Shown here one piece after another: positions 54,724-64,000 of a DNA stretch of 64,000 nucleotides. Position 1 is the stretch's first letter. The number at the start of each line of letters is the position of its first letter. The DNA lies in assembly GCA_037042915.1 (NCBI GenBank), contig CM073200.1, positions 3,344,832 through 3,408,831 on the forward strand. The letters are read 5' to 3'. Source of the DNA: Auricularia sp. M13. Lineage: Eukaryota > Basidiomycota > Agaricomycetes > Auriculariales > Auriculariaceae. Both the position numbers and the translations under genes were made by a program. The notes beneath the pieces were generated by a model. That model was given only the letters and a program-made list of their open reading frames with translations. It made no database searches and was not told the DNA's origin.

Positions 54724-55547
54724 TGTTGCGGTTCCTGGCGATGTTCTTCGCCCACGCCACTCCCGCGTTGTTTTATCGACGCTCAGCCCGTGCTCGTCGC
54801 CCTCCATTCCCACTACCTCGGACCCTTGACCTCGGCCGATACACTCCCGCAATGCCCTTCGGAGTCGCTCGCCGGACGTCACCCCTCTCTCGTCGCCGCG
54901 CCGATGCATCCCAGCACCGTCGGTGTGCTCCCACCGCCGTTCGGGCCGTCGGCTGTGCATGCCCGCTATCGGCCTTTGGCACCGTCCTCGGTCTTGGTCC
55001 TGTGCACAGTGCCCGTTGCACTCTCGGGCGATCGGACCCTTCGCTCGGAGTACTCCCATGGTGGATCTCGACCACTCGCCGCGCCGCGGCACGCGTTCCT
55101 CTGCCTCGGCCCTTCGCCGCGCAGCTGCCGTTGCACTCCCTCTTCTCGGCCCTTCTCAGATATCCGCCGATACCCCCATAGGCATGGACTCTAGTTTAGT
55201 ATGGTTTCCTTCACCTTCCTTTTATGACCCCCTTCTGTGTTTCCACTTTCGTTCACTTCGTCGCTGTCCCTTCGCGCCGCCGCGGCACCTCGGTGTCCTT
55301 TCTATTTGTGTCCTTCCCCTCGGTCGTCGCCCCGATCTTCACCCCTTCTATTCCACCCCTCGGTCCGTTCTGTAGTGTGTTGTGGCTGCGCTCCCATTGC
55401 TTCCGGACCCGCTATAGTTACCGGCTATCGCCGAGCTGTGTACCCTAGGTTGGATCTGGTCAGTTATGTGTACGACCTTCCCCTCCTGAGTACCCTTCCT
55501 GGTCGGCTATGCCTCCTGGTCGGTGGTGTATGCAGCACACCGTGACA
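54724..55547 (+). repeat. 5' LTR of element 2
   Basis: It starts TGTTGCGG and ends CCGTGACA. The likely promoter CTATAGTTACC (about 55412-55422) lies about 35 bases before the presumed RNA start AGGTTGG at 55447. Confidence 0.85.
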
Positions 55548-58154
55548 TAAGATCCAACCTACCCCGTCCACTCCGGGTACTCAGTTCCCTTCTCCCCCTC
55601 TTCCTCTTATCCGCCCCTCACCTCCGGTATATCGTTTGGACACCCCCCCCTTCCACTCGGTGGCGGCCCGGAGGTCCCACCCACGCCTGCGGCGACCACC
55701 TACATGCACACCGGTCGCTTGGTGGCTGTTATATCGCAGCCGACACCCTCGCTCTCTTTCAAGTCCGCCGACTCAAACCCGACCCGAGCACCTCGGCCCT
55801 CCGTGGGTAGAGCCCCAACCAAGCACGGACCCCGAGGTCATGATCCCGACCATTCCACTCTCTCTATTCCCAGTCCCCAACGACATATCCCTCGCTTTTG
55901 ACGACGTTCACGACGACTGCCGGTCTCGGCCGGTCCCCCTTGGCAACCATCAATTCCCCACCAAGATGCTCCGCTCGGCCTCCTCCCCCTACCGGACCAT
56001 CGGTATAGGTCTCTTGGCAGGACCCAAGGACGCCCGGTGCACCTTTGGAGGACCCCCCCCAATTCTGGTTCTGGAGCTCCCATTGCTGCTTGACTGCTGC
56101 TGCAGGACCCCCGACGGACCCGAGCCCCTAACGCAACGAGTTCTTCTCCATTCCGCGCTCCGGAGGGCGCGTTCGATGCGTCTTGTCGGCGCGCATCCTT
56201 TCTCTACTGGCCGCGATGTCAAAGGAGTTAAACCCGTCGAACGCGTCGCCGATCCCTGCCAAGCACCGCAATCCTGCACTCCGGCGCCCACACCTCTCCG
56301 AGTTCCTCACCGCTCGGCGCGCGCAAGAGCCCGTTGGAATCGCGCAGCTAGCCCGCACATTTCGTTGGCTTGCGGCGTGCTGGTCCGCGCTGTCGTCGCA
56401 GAGATCGCAGGCCCGCTCTCCGAGGACCGAGTGGGACGCTGTTCGGACGTTTCCTCCACCGCGTCTTGCCCGCTTCAGGCGCGCAGGGGCTCGTTCGACG
56501 CGCCGCGCCCCGCTGCACATTTACGCCAATGGCCGCTAGCCGCGGTTCTCTGTCCCTGTCGAGATCGCGCGCCGATATCGTCTGGCAGGCGTTCCCACAC
56601 CATTTCAGCAATAGCTCCTCGGCCCCTCGCTCGTTCGGCGACGCGCAGGGCGCGTTCAATGCGTGCGGCCTTGCTCCACAACATGCCTACTGGTGGCGAA
56701 ATGGATTTTGCCCTCCCAGATATCCTATGGACGAAATCGGTGGCGACCTCGGACCCCCCCTGGACTTGGATCACAGGACCTCGGTTACAGGCTCTCCCGG
56801 CGCGCGCAGGCCCTCGTTCAAACCGCATCACCCAGGCGCATCCTCTGCCGCTGCGCATGAGCCTGCCGGATTCGACCCGGCCGAGATCGCGGGTGGTCAC
56901 TGCACCTCGGACCTCTGGCACACCAGGAAGGACCCTCCCACCGGACCATGGTCGTTCCCCCTTGCTCGGACCCTCGTTGGATGCGCATCGTCGTACTCGA
57001 CCTGTTGCCTGCCGACGCTGAACGCGCCCGAGTCGTCGCTGCTGCTCTAAGGTCGTCGCCGACGGTTTTGGCCCCCGTAGGCCCGACTTTGGCTCCCACC
57101 AGCCCTCCGACCCATTGTTCAACGCCGATGGGCTCTTGACCATGGTGTATGACCACAGCACACCCTCGCGCTGCCCGGCGCGAGCTCGCCGTCTCTGACC
57201 TCGCGGCAACCCAGGGTACACCGGAGCTGTTCCTTGTACGTCCCAGCCTCAGTTTGGCCATGACACCCCGCGGAACTCGGACCGACGCCCATTCACTGGT
57301 ACCCATCCCGAGGAGGTTGTGGACTCGCTTCCGGACTCGGTTTCCCACCCCGGACCCCCTGGACCCATGCTGGTGGAATCTCTCGCAGCGCGCACCCCGT
57401 TGCTTAGGGGACATTGCCGTTGCCCTCATGCCACTCGGCCGCCGCAGACACGCAGTCTGATACGGTCCGACATGACCCGCATGCTTTCTCTTTCTTTACC
57501 GTCGTCGTGCCCTTTGCCGGGGTTGAGGCTACTATCCACCGGGATGTGTACCGCTCAGCTGTGTCGGTCTTGGACCGGCACACCGACACCTCCGTCACCT
57601 TCGGTCCCCTTTCGCCACCTCGGCGATGTCTTCGGCGTACTCGGTGCTTGTGACCGCTTGTGCCCGAGCCGGAGAAGGTCGGAGTCATTTTGGGCGTGCA
57701 GCGTCCATCCCCGCTTTCCATTACGGCCTGACCGCCGCCGCGCTTCGTTCGGCCGCTACGAACTTCTCTGCGCCCGTCCTGCCCCGGTGCGACCTCCGAT
57801 GGCCGCCGCATATCGAGATGCTGCGTGGGGGTACCCACAAGTGGTGCCCTTCCTATTGGGTGTTTGGCTCGGTCACGTCTTCCTTGCCCACCGGAATGTC
57901 TTCGTCACCCGCGCGGCTCCTCGGAGCGGTGAAGGCTAGTTCGTCGTGCTCTTATGGCCCGTCTACCGTCATCCCCGAGCGTACTCGCTGTTACCGCTGG
58001 CACTTCCGACACAAGGAGTCGGACCAGTTCCATCCCACAGGTTTCCCAGGCTTTGGTACGCCCTTTATTCTATGTTTACGACTCCCCGAGGTGGATGGTC
58101 GGATCCACGCGCTTCGGACCGACTCTATGGACTTCGCGTCTAGAAGGGGGGTTA

Positions 58155-58978
58155 TGTTGCGGTTCCTGGCGATGTTCTTCGCCCACGCCACTCCCGCGTT
58201 GTTTTATCGACGCTCAGCCCGTGCTCGTCGCCCTCCATTCCCACTACCTCGGACCCTTGACCTCGGCCGATACACTCCCGCAATGCCCTTCGGAGTCGCT
58301 CGCCGGACGTCACCCCTCTCTCGTCGCCGCGCCGATGCATCCCAGCACCGTCGGTGTGCTCCCACCGCCGTTCGGGCCGTCGGCTGTGCATGCCCGCTAT
58401 CGGCCTTTGGCACCGTCCTCGGTCTTGGTCCTGTGCACAGTGCCCGTTGCACTCTCGGGCGATCGGACCCTTCGCTCGGAGTACTCCCATGGTGGATCTC
58501 GACCACTCGCCGCGCCGCGGCACGCGTTCCTCTGCCTCGGCCCTTCGCCGTGCAGCTGCCGTTGCACTCCCTCTTCTCGGCCCTTCTCAGATATCCGCCG
58601 ATACCCCCATAGGCATGGACTCTAGTTTAGTATGGTTTCCTTCACCTTCCTTTTATGACCCCCTTCTGTGTTTCCACTTTCGTTCACTTCGTCGCTGTCC
58701 CTTCGCGCCGCCGCGGCACCTTGGTGTCCTTTCTATTTGTGTCCTTCCCCTCGGTCGTCGCCCCGATCTTCACCCCTTCTATTCCACCCCTCGGTCCGTT
58801 CTGTAGTGTGTTGTGGCTGCGCTCCCATTGCTTCCGGACCCGCTATAGTTACCGGCTATCGCCGAGCTGTGTACCCTAGGTTGGATCTGGTCAGTTATGT
58901 GTACGACCTTCCCCTCCTGAGTACCCTTCCTGGTCGGCTATGCCTCCTGGTCGGTGGTGTATGCAGCACACCGTGACA
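58155..58978 (+). repeat. 3' LTR of element 2
   Basis: Same length and almost the same sequence as the 5' LTR, preceded by the polypurine tract at 58142-58154. Confidence 0.87.
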
Positions 58979-59553
58979 GCGGTCAGTGCGTTCGAGCACA
59001 CCGGTCGAACACTTGCACCGCGTGCAACCAGAGCCGCGGCAAGTGCACGCACTCGGGCAAGCCCTTCGTGCCGCGCGGCGAGAAGAGGGCAGCGTCGCCG
59101 AGTGCGTCGCCCGAGCACCCCAAGAAAGTGCGGATCGTCGAAGGGACGACGCTGGGGACGCGGGCGGCCGAGGATCGCGCGAAGACGGCCGAGCACCGCC
59201 GGGTCGTGGAGAACCACGCCCTGTGGACGAACAATTCGGTGCACAACATCGAGCGGATGTTGTACCGGATGCTGCAGTGGCAAGCGCAGCAGTTCGGCCA
59301 GTCGATCGACGAGTCGATCGACGATCCGTTCACGAGCGAGGAGGAAGAGGAGGCCGAGGAGGAGGTCGAGGAGGAGACCGAGGAGGAGGACGAGGAAGCG
59401 GTCGAGGAAGCGACCGAGGACGCGGACGAGTAGGCGATCGGATAGAGTAGTAGCGGGTGCGACCAAAGTCGCCCAAAAATGTAATAAATGACTGTTTCTT
59501 GGAATCGGGTGAAAAGCGAGTGAGCGAAGAGATAGCGAGTGAGAAACGAGTGC

Positions 59554-62500
59554 TTAAATGTTTTCGAATTTCTTGAAGATTTGCTGGAACTCTTGATAAC
59601 TGCCGGGAGCGCTGGGATTTGCAGCATAGAAGTCTTGAACTGCTTCTTGCGCGTGTTCGAGATTTTCTGAGCCCATCTCAGTGGTCTCGGGGTCGTCGGG
59701 AGTGCCGATGTGACCGATCCAGCGAATGCCAAAACGAAGCCGCGAGTGACGATGGCGATTGTCGATGCGTACGCTGAGTACTTCGAGCTCGTACTCCTGC
59801 TCGCCGTCGACGACGACGGGCGGAGGAGGTTCTTGACGTTGACCGGGGAACGCTTCTCGAGGGTGGGGTTCGAGTTGCGAGACGTGAAAGACCGGGTGTA
59901 CGCGAGCGAGGTAGTCGGGTAGGCTGAGAGTGAACGATTGCGAGCTAGGTTGATCGACGATCGGGAACGGGCCTAGGTAGCGATCGGCGAGTTTACGAGT
60001 GGGCTGCATCGTCTTGATGTGCTCCGAGAGGACGTAGGCCATGTCGCCGACCTTGAAGTCAGGCGGGGGAGTGCGTCGAGCATTCGCAGATGCAGTGTAA
60101 CGTTTCTGAGCGGCAGCGATCTGCTCCTTCAGGACGTCCTGCAGTTCGTGGATGTCGACAGCGAAGTCGCGGGCGCGAGCAGAGGCAACGTCGCGCTCGG
60201 GGTAGACGGAGATGTTCGGGTGAAAACCCTTGTTGGCGAAGAAAGGCGAGACACCAGTCGAGTCGTTTGGGGTGTTGTTGTACGTGAATTCGGCGAGAGG
60301 AGTAGCTCGGACCAGTTGTCCTGCTCGTAGTTGCAGTAGAGACGGAGGTACTGCTCGAGCGTCTGGTTCGTGCGTTCGACTTGACCGTTCGCCTCCGGGT
60401 GGTGACCCGAGGTGAAGTGCATGGTCATGTTGAGGAGCGAGCCGAGTGCGCGAAAGAAGCGGGAGACGGGTCGGAGCCGCGGTCGGTAGAGACGTGCGAG
60501 GGAGCGCCATGTTGGGCGAAGACGTGGATGAGGAAGAGACGCGCGAGTTCTTCGGAGGTGATCTTGCCCTTGGTCGGGACGAAGATACCCTGCTTCGAGA
60601 GGCGATCAATAATGACGAGGATCGCAGTGTAACCGTTGGACTCAGGGAGTTGTTCGATGAAGTCCATCGAGATCGAGTCCCAGTTGCGAAGCGGAATCGG
60701 GAGCGGTTGAAGTCGACCGTACGGCTTGTGTCGTCGAGGTTTGCTGCGCCCACAGGTGACACAGGCCTGGACGTAGGTACGAATCGAGTCGCGCAGGTCG
60801 GGCCAGTAGTACTCGCGGGCGACCATCTTGAGTGTCTTGTTCTGACCCGGATGGCCAGCGAGCGGGTGATCGTGCTTTTCGCGAAGGATACGAAGGCGAC
60901 AATCGAGAGCGTTCGGTACGTAGATCCTGCCCTTGAACAGCAAGAATCCGTCGTCCGAGGCCGACCAGTTGATCGCGTCATCGGTGCCGAGTTTCGAGCG
61001 AATGTCGAGAGCGAGTTCGTCCGAGTCGTACGAGGCGTGGATGTCATCCCGAATGGACTGAGTGTCCATGATTGTGGCTGCGCGAAGGAAAGTCTCTTCA
61101 GCATACGTCGCGCGAAGGGAAGCGGCGAACTGTTCCAGTAAAAACGGGTCGGAAGTTCTGCGGGTTTGCGCTGGCGTAGCCACCATCCCCCTTTTGAGAT
61201 AGACGTCGTGGCGGCGAGTGAGAGCATCGGGTTTGCCGCCGAGTCGACCGGGTCAGCGAATGAGGAGGTTGAAGGTAGAAAGGTACTCGGACCAGCGAGC
61301 TTGCCGACGAGTGAGCATCTTCGTGGTAGAGAAATACTCGAGGTTCTTGTGGTCCGTGACGACGTCTATTGGGGTCTCGGCCCCTTCGAGGTAGTGTCGC
61401 CATAGTTCGAACACCTCGAATATCGCGAGTAGCTCCTTGTCGTGCGTGTCTTAGTTGAGCTCGGTGGGAGTGAGCGTGCGCGAATGGAAAGCGACGGGGT
61501 GAACAGAGCCGTCCGGGAGGACGTGCGAGAAGATCGCCGTGATCGCGTAGTCGGAAGCATCAGTCTCGACGACGCGAGGGAGAGCGGGATCGAAGTGGTG
61601 AAGGACGGGAGCGCAGGTGAACGCCTTCTTGAGCTCGTTGAACGCAGCGAGGCATTGCGGAGTGAAGTTCCACGTTGCGGTCTTTCGAGTGAGGCAGTGG
61701 CGGGACGACGATATCGGAGTAATCGTAGATGAATTGTCGATAGAAGTTCGCGAAGCCGAGGAACGACTGGATGTCGCGAACGTTGCGAGGAACGGGCCAC
61801 TCGAGGAGGGTGGCAATCTTCTTCGGGTCCATGCTGATGCCCTCGGGGCTGATGATGTACCCGAGGTACTCGATGGCGTCAGCATGGAACTCGCACTTCT
61901 CGGGCTTACAGAAGAGGTCATTCTCCCGCAGCCGTCGAAGGACCTCTCGAACGTGTTCCTCATGCTTTGAGGGATCGTCCGAGTAGATGAGGATGTCGTC
62001 GAGGTAGACGGTGACCGTGACGTCGAGGAGGTCGGAGAAGATGCCGTTCATGAAGCGCTGGAAAGCGGCTGGAGCGTTCGTGAGACCGAAAGGCATGACG
62101 AGATACTCGTAGGTGCCGTAGCGCGTTCGAAAGGCAGTCTTCCACCCGTCGCCGGCCGCGATGCGAACGTTGCTGTATCCGACACGAAGATCGAGCTTGG
62201 TGAACTTCTTGGCGGTGCGAAGGCGGTCGAGCGTAGACGAGATGAGCGGGAGCGGGTACTTGTCCTTCCGAGTGATCTTGTTGAGCCCACGATAATCGAC
62301 GCATAGGCGAAGAGAACCGTCGGCCTTCTTGACGAAGAGAACCGGGGCGCCACCCGGGGACGACGAAGAGCGAATGTGTCCTTTGCTGAGGTTATCCTGA
62401 ATGTACTCCCGAAGCGCGAGTTGCTCGGGCTCGGAGAGCGAGTAGATCGGACCGGATGGGAGAGGCTTGCCTTCTTCCATGTCGATCTTGAGATCGTACG

Positions 62501-63024
62501 GCCGATGTTCAGGGAGTCGATTCGAGGCCTCCTTTGAGAAGGCGTCGAGGAACTCGTGATAACACTCGGGGATGCCTTCGCCGGTTTCCGAGGCCGGGTT
62601 GGCAGACGCAGAGCGAGCGGGCACCGATGGATCTCGAATGTAGATGGCCGAGACCATCGAGCCGCGAAGTCGACGAGAGGTGTCGAAGGCTGCGGCGCCG
62701 ATGATCTTGATGTCGACACGAGCAGCGGCCGCACGAAGGGCGGTTTCGTCCATCGGCGGTTTGGGAGGCAGAGTACGTGGCGCGGGAGGAGGTGACAACG
62801 GAGTCGGAGGATCCGAGTCGAGCGAGAACCCAGGGACGAAACCCGAGGGATCCGAGGGCGAGACACGAGTGGGGAAAGAGATGCGGTGATGGAACCAGTC
62901 AATCCTAGGATTGTAGCGGGCCAACCAGCGGTATCCCAACACTGCAGAGCAAGTCGGATCTAGAGTGGTGAGGAGGAAGTTGATGATCATCGAAGTTCCG
63001 CAAGGAAAGCGGACGGGAAGCGAC
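59554..63024 (-). pseudogene. Chromovirus pol: RT, RNase H, integrase, chromodomain
   Basis: The minus strand starts in the protease-RT linker ([15 protein letters not shown]). RT follows, with YLDD at about 62006-61995. After a frameshift near 61700 comes RNase H (ETDASDYAI), with a stop where the LNYDTHDKEL tyrosine is expected (61453-61451) and another stop near 61257. Integrase has the HHCC zinc motif (HDHPLAGHPG...CVTCG), an MDFIEQLP aspartate and STDRGSDP. It shifts frame near 60470 and continues ([17 protein letters not shown]) to a GPY/F-like module (RYLGPFPI) and a C-terminal chromodomain (EYELEVLSVR...IRWIGHI, about 59800-59600). Chromodomains steer integration to marked chromatin. 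The copy cannot make a full polyprotein. Confidence 0.87.
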
Positions 63025-64000
63025 TGTTGCGGTCTTCGTCGGGTCCCTCCTCCCCCGCTGTTTCATTTCGCCGTCCCGTGGCCCTCGCACCTCGTCCGGG
63101 CGCCCAAACTCCTTGCGCCCGGCCCTGCGGCCCTTTCGTCGGCGCGTCCAAGCGGTCTCTCCGCTCGGCGAGTACCTCGGTCTCTTCCCAGGAGAAGGGT
63201 AATATGACGGGATGTTTCTGGTTTGGTTGGGCTCTATTTATCCCGGGTTTCCTGTCTCGCCGACGACGCCCCGGCGGTCTCTTTCGGCCTGATCTGTGGC
63301 GCCCGCGTGACAACCGGTCGGTGGCGCAATTGGTCCGCGGGGTCCCTCGGCCTTGCTTCCGTAGTATATATATCTGGGCCGTCGCCCCTCTTGTACCTTA
63401 GGTTTGGTCTGGTCTATCATACCGCTTATCCGCGCCTCCCTCTCCCCACTCATCCCTTCCCCTCGGGCGTCGTCTCGGAGAGTGATATAGCAGTCACCGT
63501 GACATAAGACCAAACCTACCCTCCCTCCCGACGCTCGAGATCCCCATACCCCTTACTCACCACCCTTCCAATCCGGGCGAACCGTTCGGTCGGCGTTGCT
63601 CGGTCCAGGAAGGAATCCGACCCCTCGGACCGGCTAGGAGACCCCTCGCGTCGACGAGGACCCGTCGCGACCGCCGCGCCCACTCATCGGCCCACCAGGA
63701 CCCTGCAGGACCCACCCTCCGGACGCCGAGCCTTGCCCACTGGCCTTCTGGTCAGGCACTCAGCCAACGAGGACCCCTCCAGACCCATACGGTCGTCAAA
63801 TCCGAAAGCTCATTCCATCACCGGCTCCTGATCTCTCCCCTTCATCAGAGCCCGGTCATCCGCGGCGAGACCACCCCCCACAAGCCCTACTCGCCGAACG
63901 CGCCCGCTGCGTCCCCACCCCTCGGTCAACCTCTAAACCTCCCACGGCCGACCCCTCTCTCCAGAACCTCACCCTCCGCGCATCCCGAGAGCAAGTTCCC
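63025..64000 (+). mobile_element. LTR element 4b: 5' LTR and start of internal region (runs off window)
   Basis: The LTR is 63025-63504, of the same family as 4a but without its 22-base duplication. TATATATATC lies near 63365, the presumed RNA start AGGTTTGGTCT at 63400-63410, and the primer-binding site AGACCAAACCT at 63507-63517. The internal sequence to 64000 is Pro/Arg-codon-rich with no recognised ORF. It inserted into the chromovirus pol gene; the 3' half is outside the window. Confidence 0.85.
63507..63517 (+). promoter_or_regulatory. Self-complementary primer-binding site of element 4b
   Basis: AGACCAAACCT, two bases after the LTR end, is the exact complement of AGGTTTGGTCT at 63400-63410. 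The same pair is found in 4a. Confidence 0.72.

Larger units (their letters stand above)
54724..58978 (+). mobile_element. LTR retrotransposon 2, non-autonomous, recent
   Basis: The LTRs 54724-55547 and 58155-58978 (824 bp each) are nearly identical; I noticed only two or three substitutions. The flanking duplication is GCGGT at 54719-54723 and 58979-58983. The polypurine tract GAAGGGGGGTTA is just before the right LTR. The primer-binding site AGATCCAACCT (55550-55560) complements AGGTTGGATCT in the LTR (55447-55457). The last 100 or so bases of the LTR and the start of the internal region are very similar to element 1. The 2.6 kb interior encodes no recognisable protein; the 461-codon frame at 55636-57021 looks like a composition artefact. 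Confidence 0.9.
53946..59433 (+). pseudogene. Antisense zinc-cluster gene inside the chromovirus, split by element 2
   Basis: Exon 1 is 53946-54357 (MPRYESLEDIAAAYD, helical and charged), intron 54358-54413 (GTATGG...TGCAG), exon 2 54414-54645, intron 54646-54696 (GTAAGT...GTAG), and exon 3 54697-54723 plus 58984-59433. The protein has an acidic/basic middle, a TDRWPEVPYGTRFPSK motif, then two cysteine groups CEAC...C and CTAC......C within about 40 residues (a Zn2Cys6-like cluster), a coiled Arg/Glu part and a very acidic tail. Element 2 is inserted between two cysteines of the first group. Frame slips near 54200 and 54560 suggest it was already decaying. It is transcribed towards pol, and the two ends are 120 bases apart. 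Role unknown; nucleic-acid binding is likely. Confidence 0.6.
53025..63024 (-). mobile_element. Chromovirus (Ty3/gypsy), minus strand, with nested insertions
   Basis: The 3' LTR is 53025-53747, with a purine tract AAAGGGGGGATAC (minus strand, 53748-53760) beside it. Inward lies a plus-strand gene (53946-59433, split by element 2), then pol on the minus strand (59554-63024). Element 4b cuts pol within the protease-RT linker at 63025, so gag, protease and the 5' LTR are not in view. It is inserted into element 4a. Pol is broken in several places, so the copy is inactive. Confidence 0.82.

Noticed and set aside
55636-57021. A 461-codon ORF inside LTR element 2
   Set aside because: Its composition is Pro/Arg/Ser from GC-rich CCG/CGG-type codons, it has no motif, and long frames exist on both strands. 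It is probably an artefact.
52246-63504. 4a and 4b LTRs as the two ends of one element containing the chromovirus pol
   Set aside because: Both are followed by the same 5' internal sequence (52747-53024 and 63505-63783), so each is a 5' end. No purine tract precedes 63025, and pol runs on the opposite strand with its own 3' LTR at 53025.
1-64000. CRISPR arrays or bacterial-type operons
   Set aside because: There are no short regularly spaced direct repeats with unique spacers. Gene structure with introns is eukaryotic.

Overview
The window reads as a transposon graveyard from a filamentous fungus, most likely a basidiomycete of the Agaricomycetes. The evidence for this is: host-like genes with several 43-75 bp GT-AG introns; LINEs encoding endonuclease, reverse transcriptase and RNase H in the style of the fungal Tad1 group; a chromodomain Ty3/gypsy element; and a LINE fragment with a CxCDDC motif that I associate with agaricomycetes. 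No rRNA, functional tRNA, CRISPR or bacterial-type operon was seen. The organism call is inference.

Layout, part 1 (1-33242): almost entirely nested LINEs. Family A is a two-ORF element of about 7.5 kb (ORF1 with three zinc knuckles, ORF2 with EN-RT-RNase H). Family B is a related but shorter element that encodes only an ORF1-like protein. A minus-strand A element (H1, 1-14126) is split by a plus-strand A copy (A-1, 397-7039, 17 bp target duplication), by a B fragment and by a TA-flanked MITE. After a fragment of a third LINE family (C, 14127-15034) come a small A tail, an isolated ORF1 segment, and a second minus-strand A element (E0, 16456-33242). E0 is split by a full-length B element (itself split by another B) and by a plus-strand A copy (A-3, 24275-31580). 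A-1 keeps an intact 1342-residue ORF2; its ORF1 has one nonsense codon.

Layout, part 2 (33243-52245): host-like sequence with decayed repeats. It holds a dispersed direct repeat pair, about 150 bp tandem satellite units, a spliced gene (G1) split by a hAT-type element with 8 bp duplications that itself carries a recent non-autonomous LTR element, two tRNA-headed SINE copies, a solo LTR, a palindromic mariner-like MITE, a hypothetical ORF, and two further gene models (G2 with an HMG-box-like stretch, G3 unrecognised), each hit by a transposon.

Layout, part 3 (52246-64000): nested LTR retrotransposons. A minus-strand chromovirus (decayed pol with RT, RNase H, integrase and chromodomain) carries an oppositely transcribed, intron-containing zinc-cluster gene between pol and its 3' LTR. 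That gene is split by a recent non-autonomous LTR element. Two copies of another LTR family flank and invade the chromovirus.

Most notable: (i) A and B share an identical 47 nt 3' end that can fold into a stem-loop and is followed by a (CT)n tail instead of poly(A), suggesting B is a half-LINE moved by family A enzymes; (ii) two LTR families have primer-binding sites that are exact complements of a sequence inside their own LTR, with matching changes between families, pointing to self-primed reverse transcription; (iii) the antisense zinc-cluster gene within the chromovirus.
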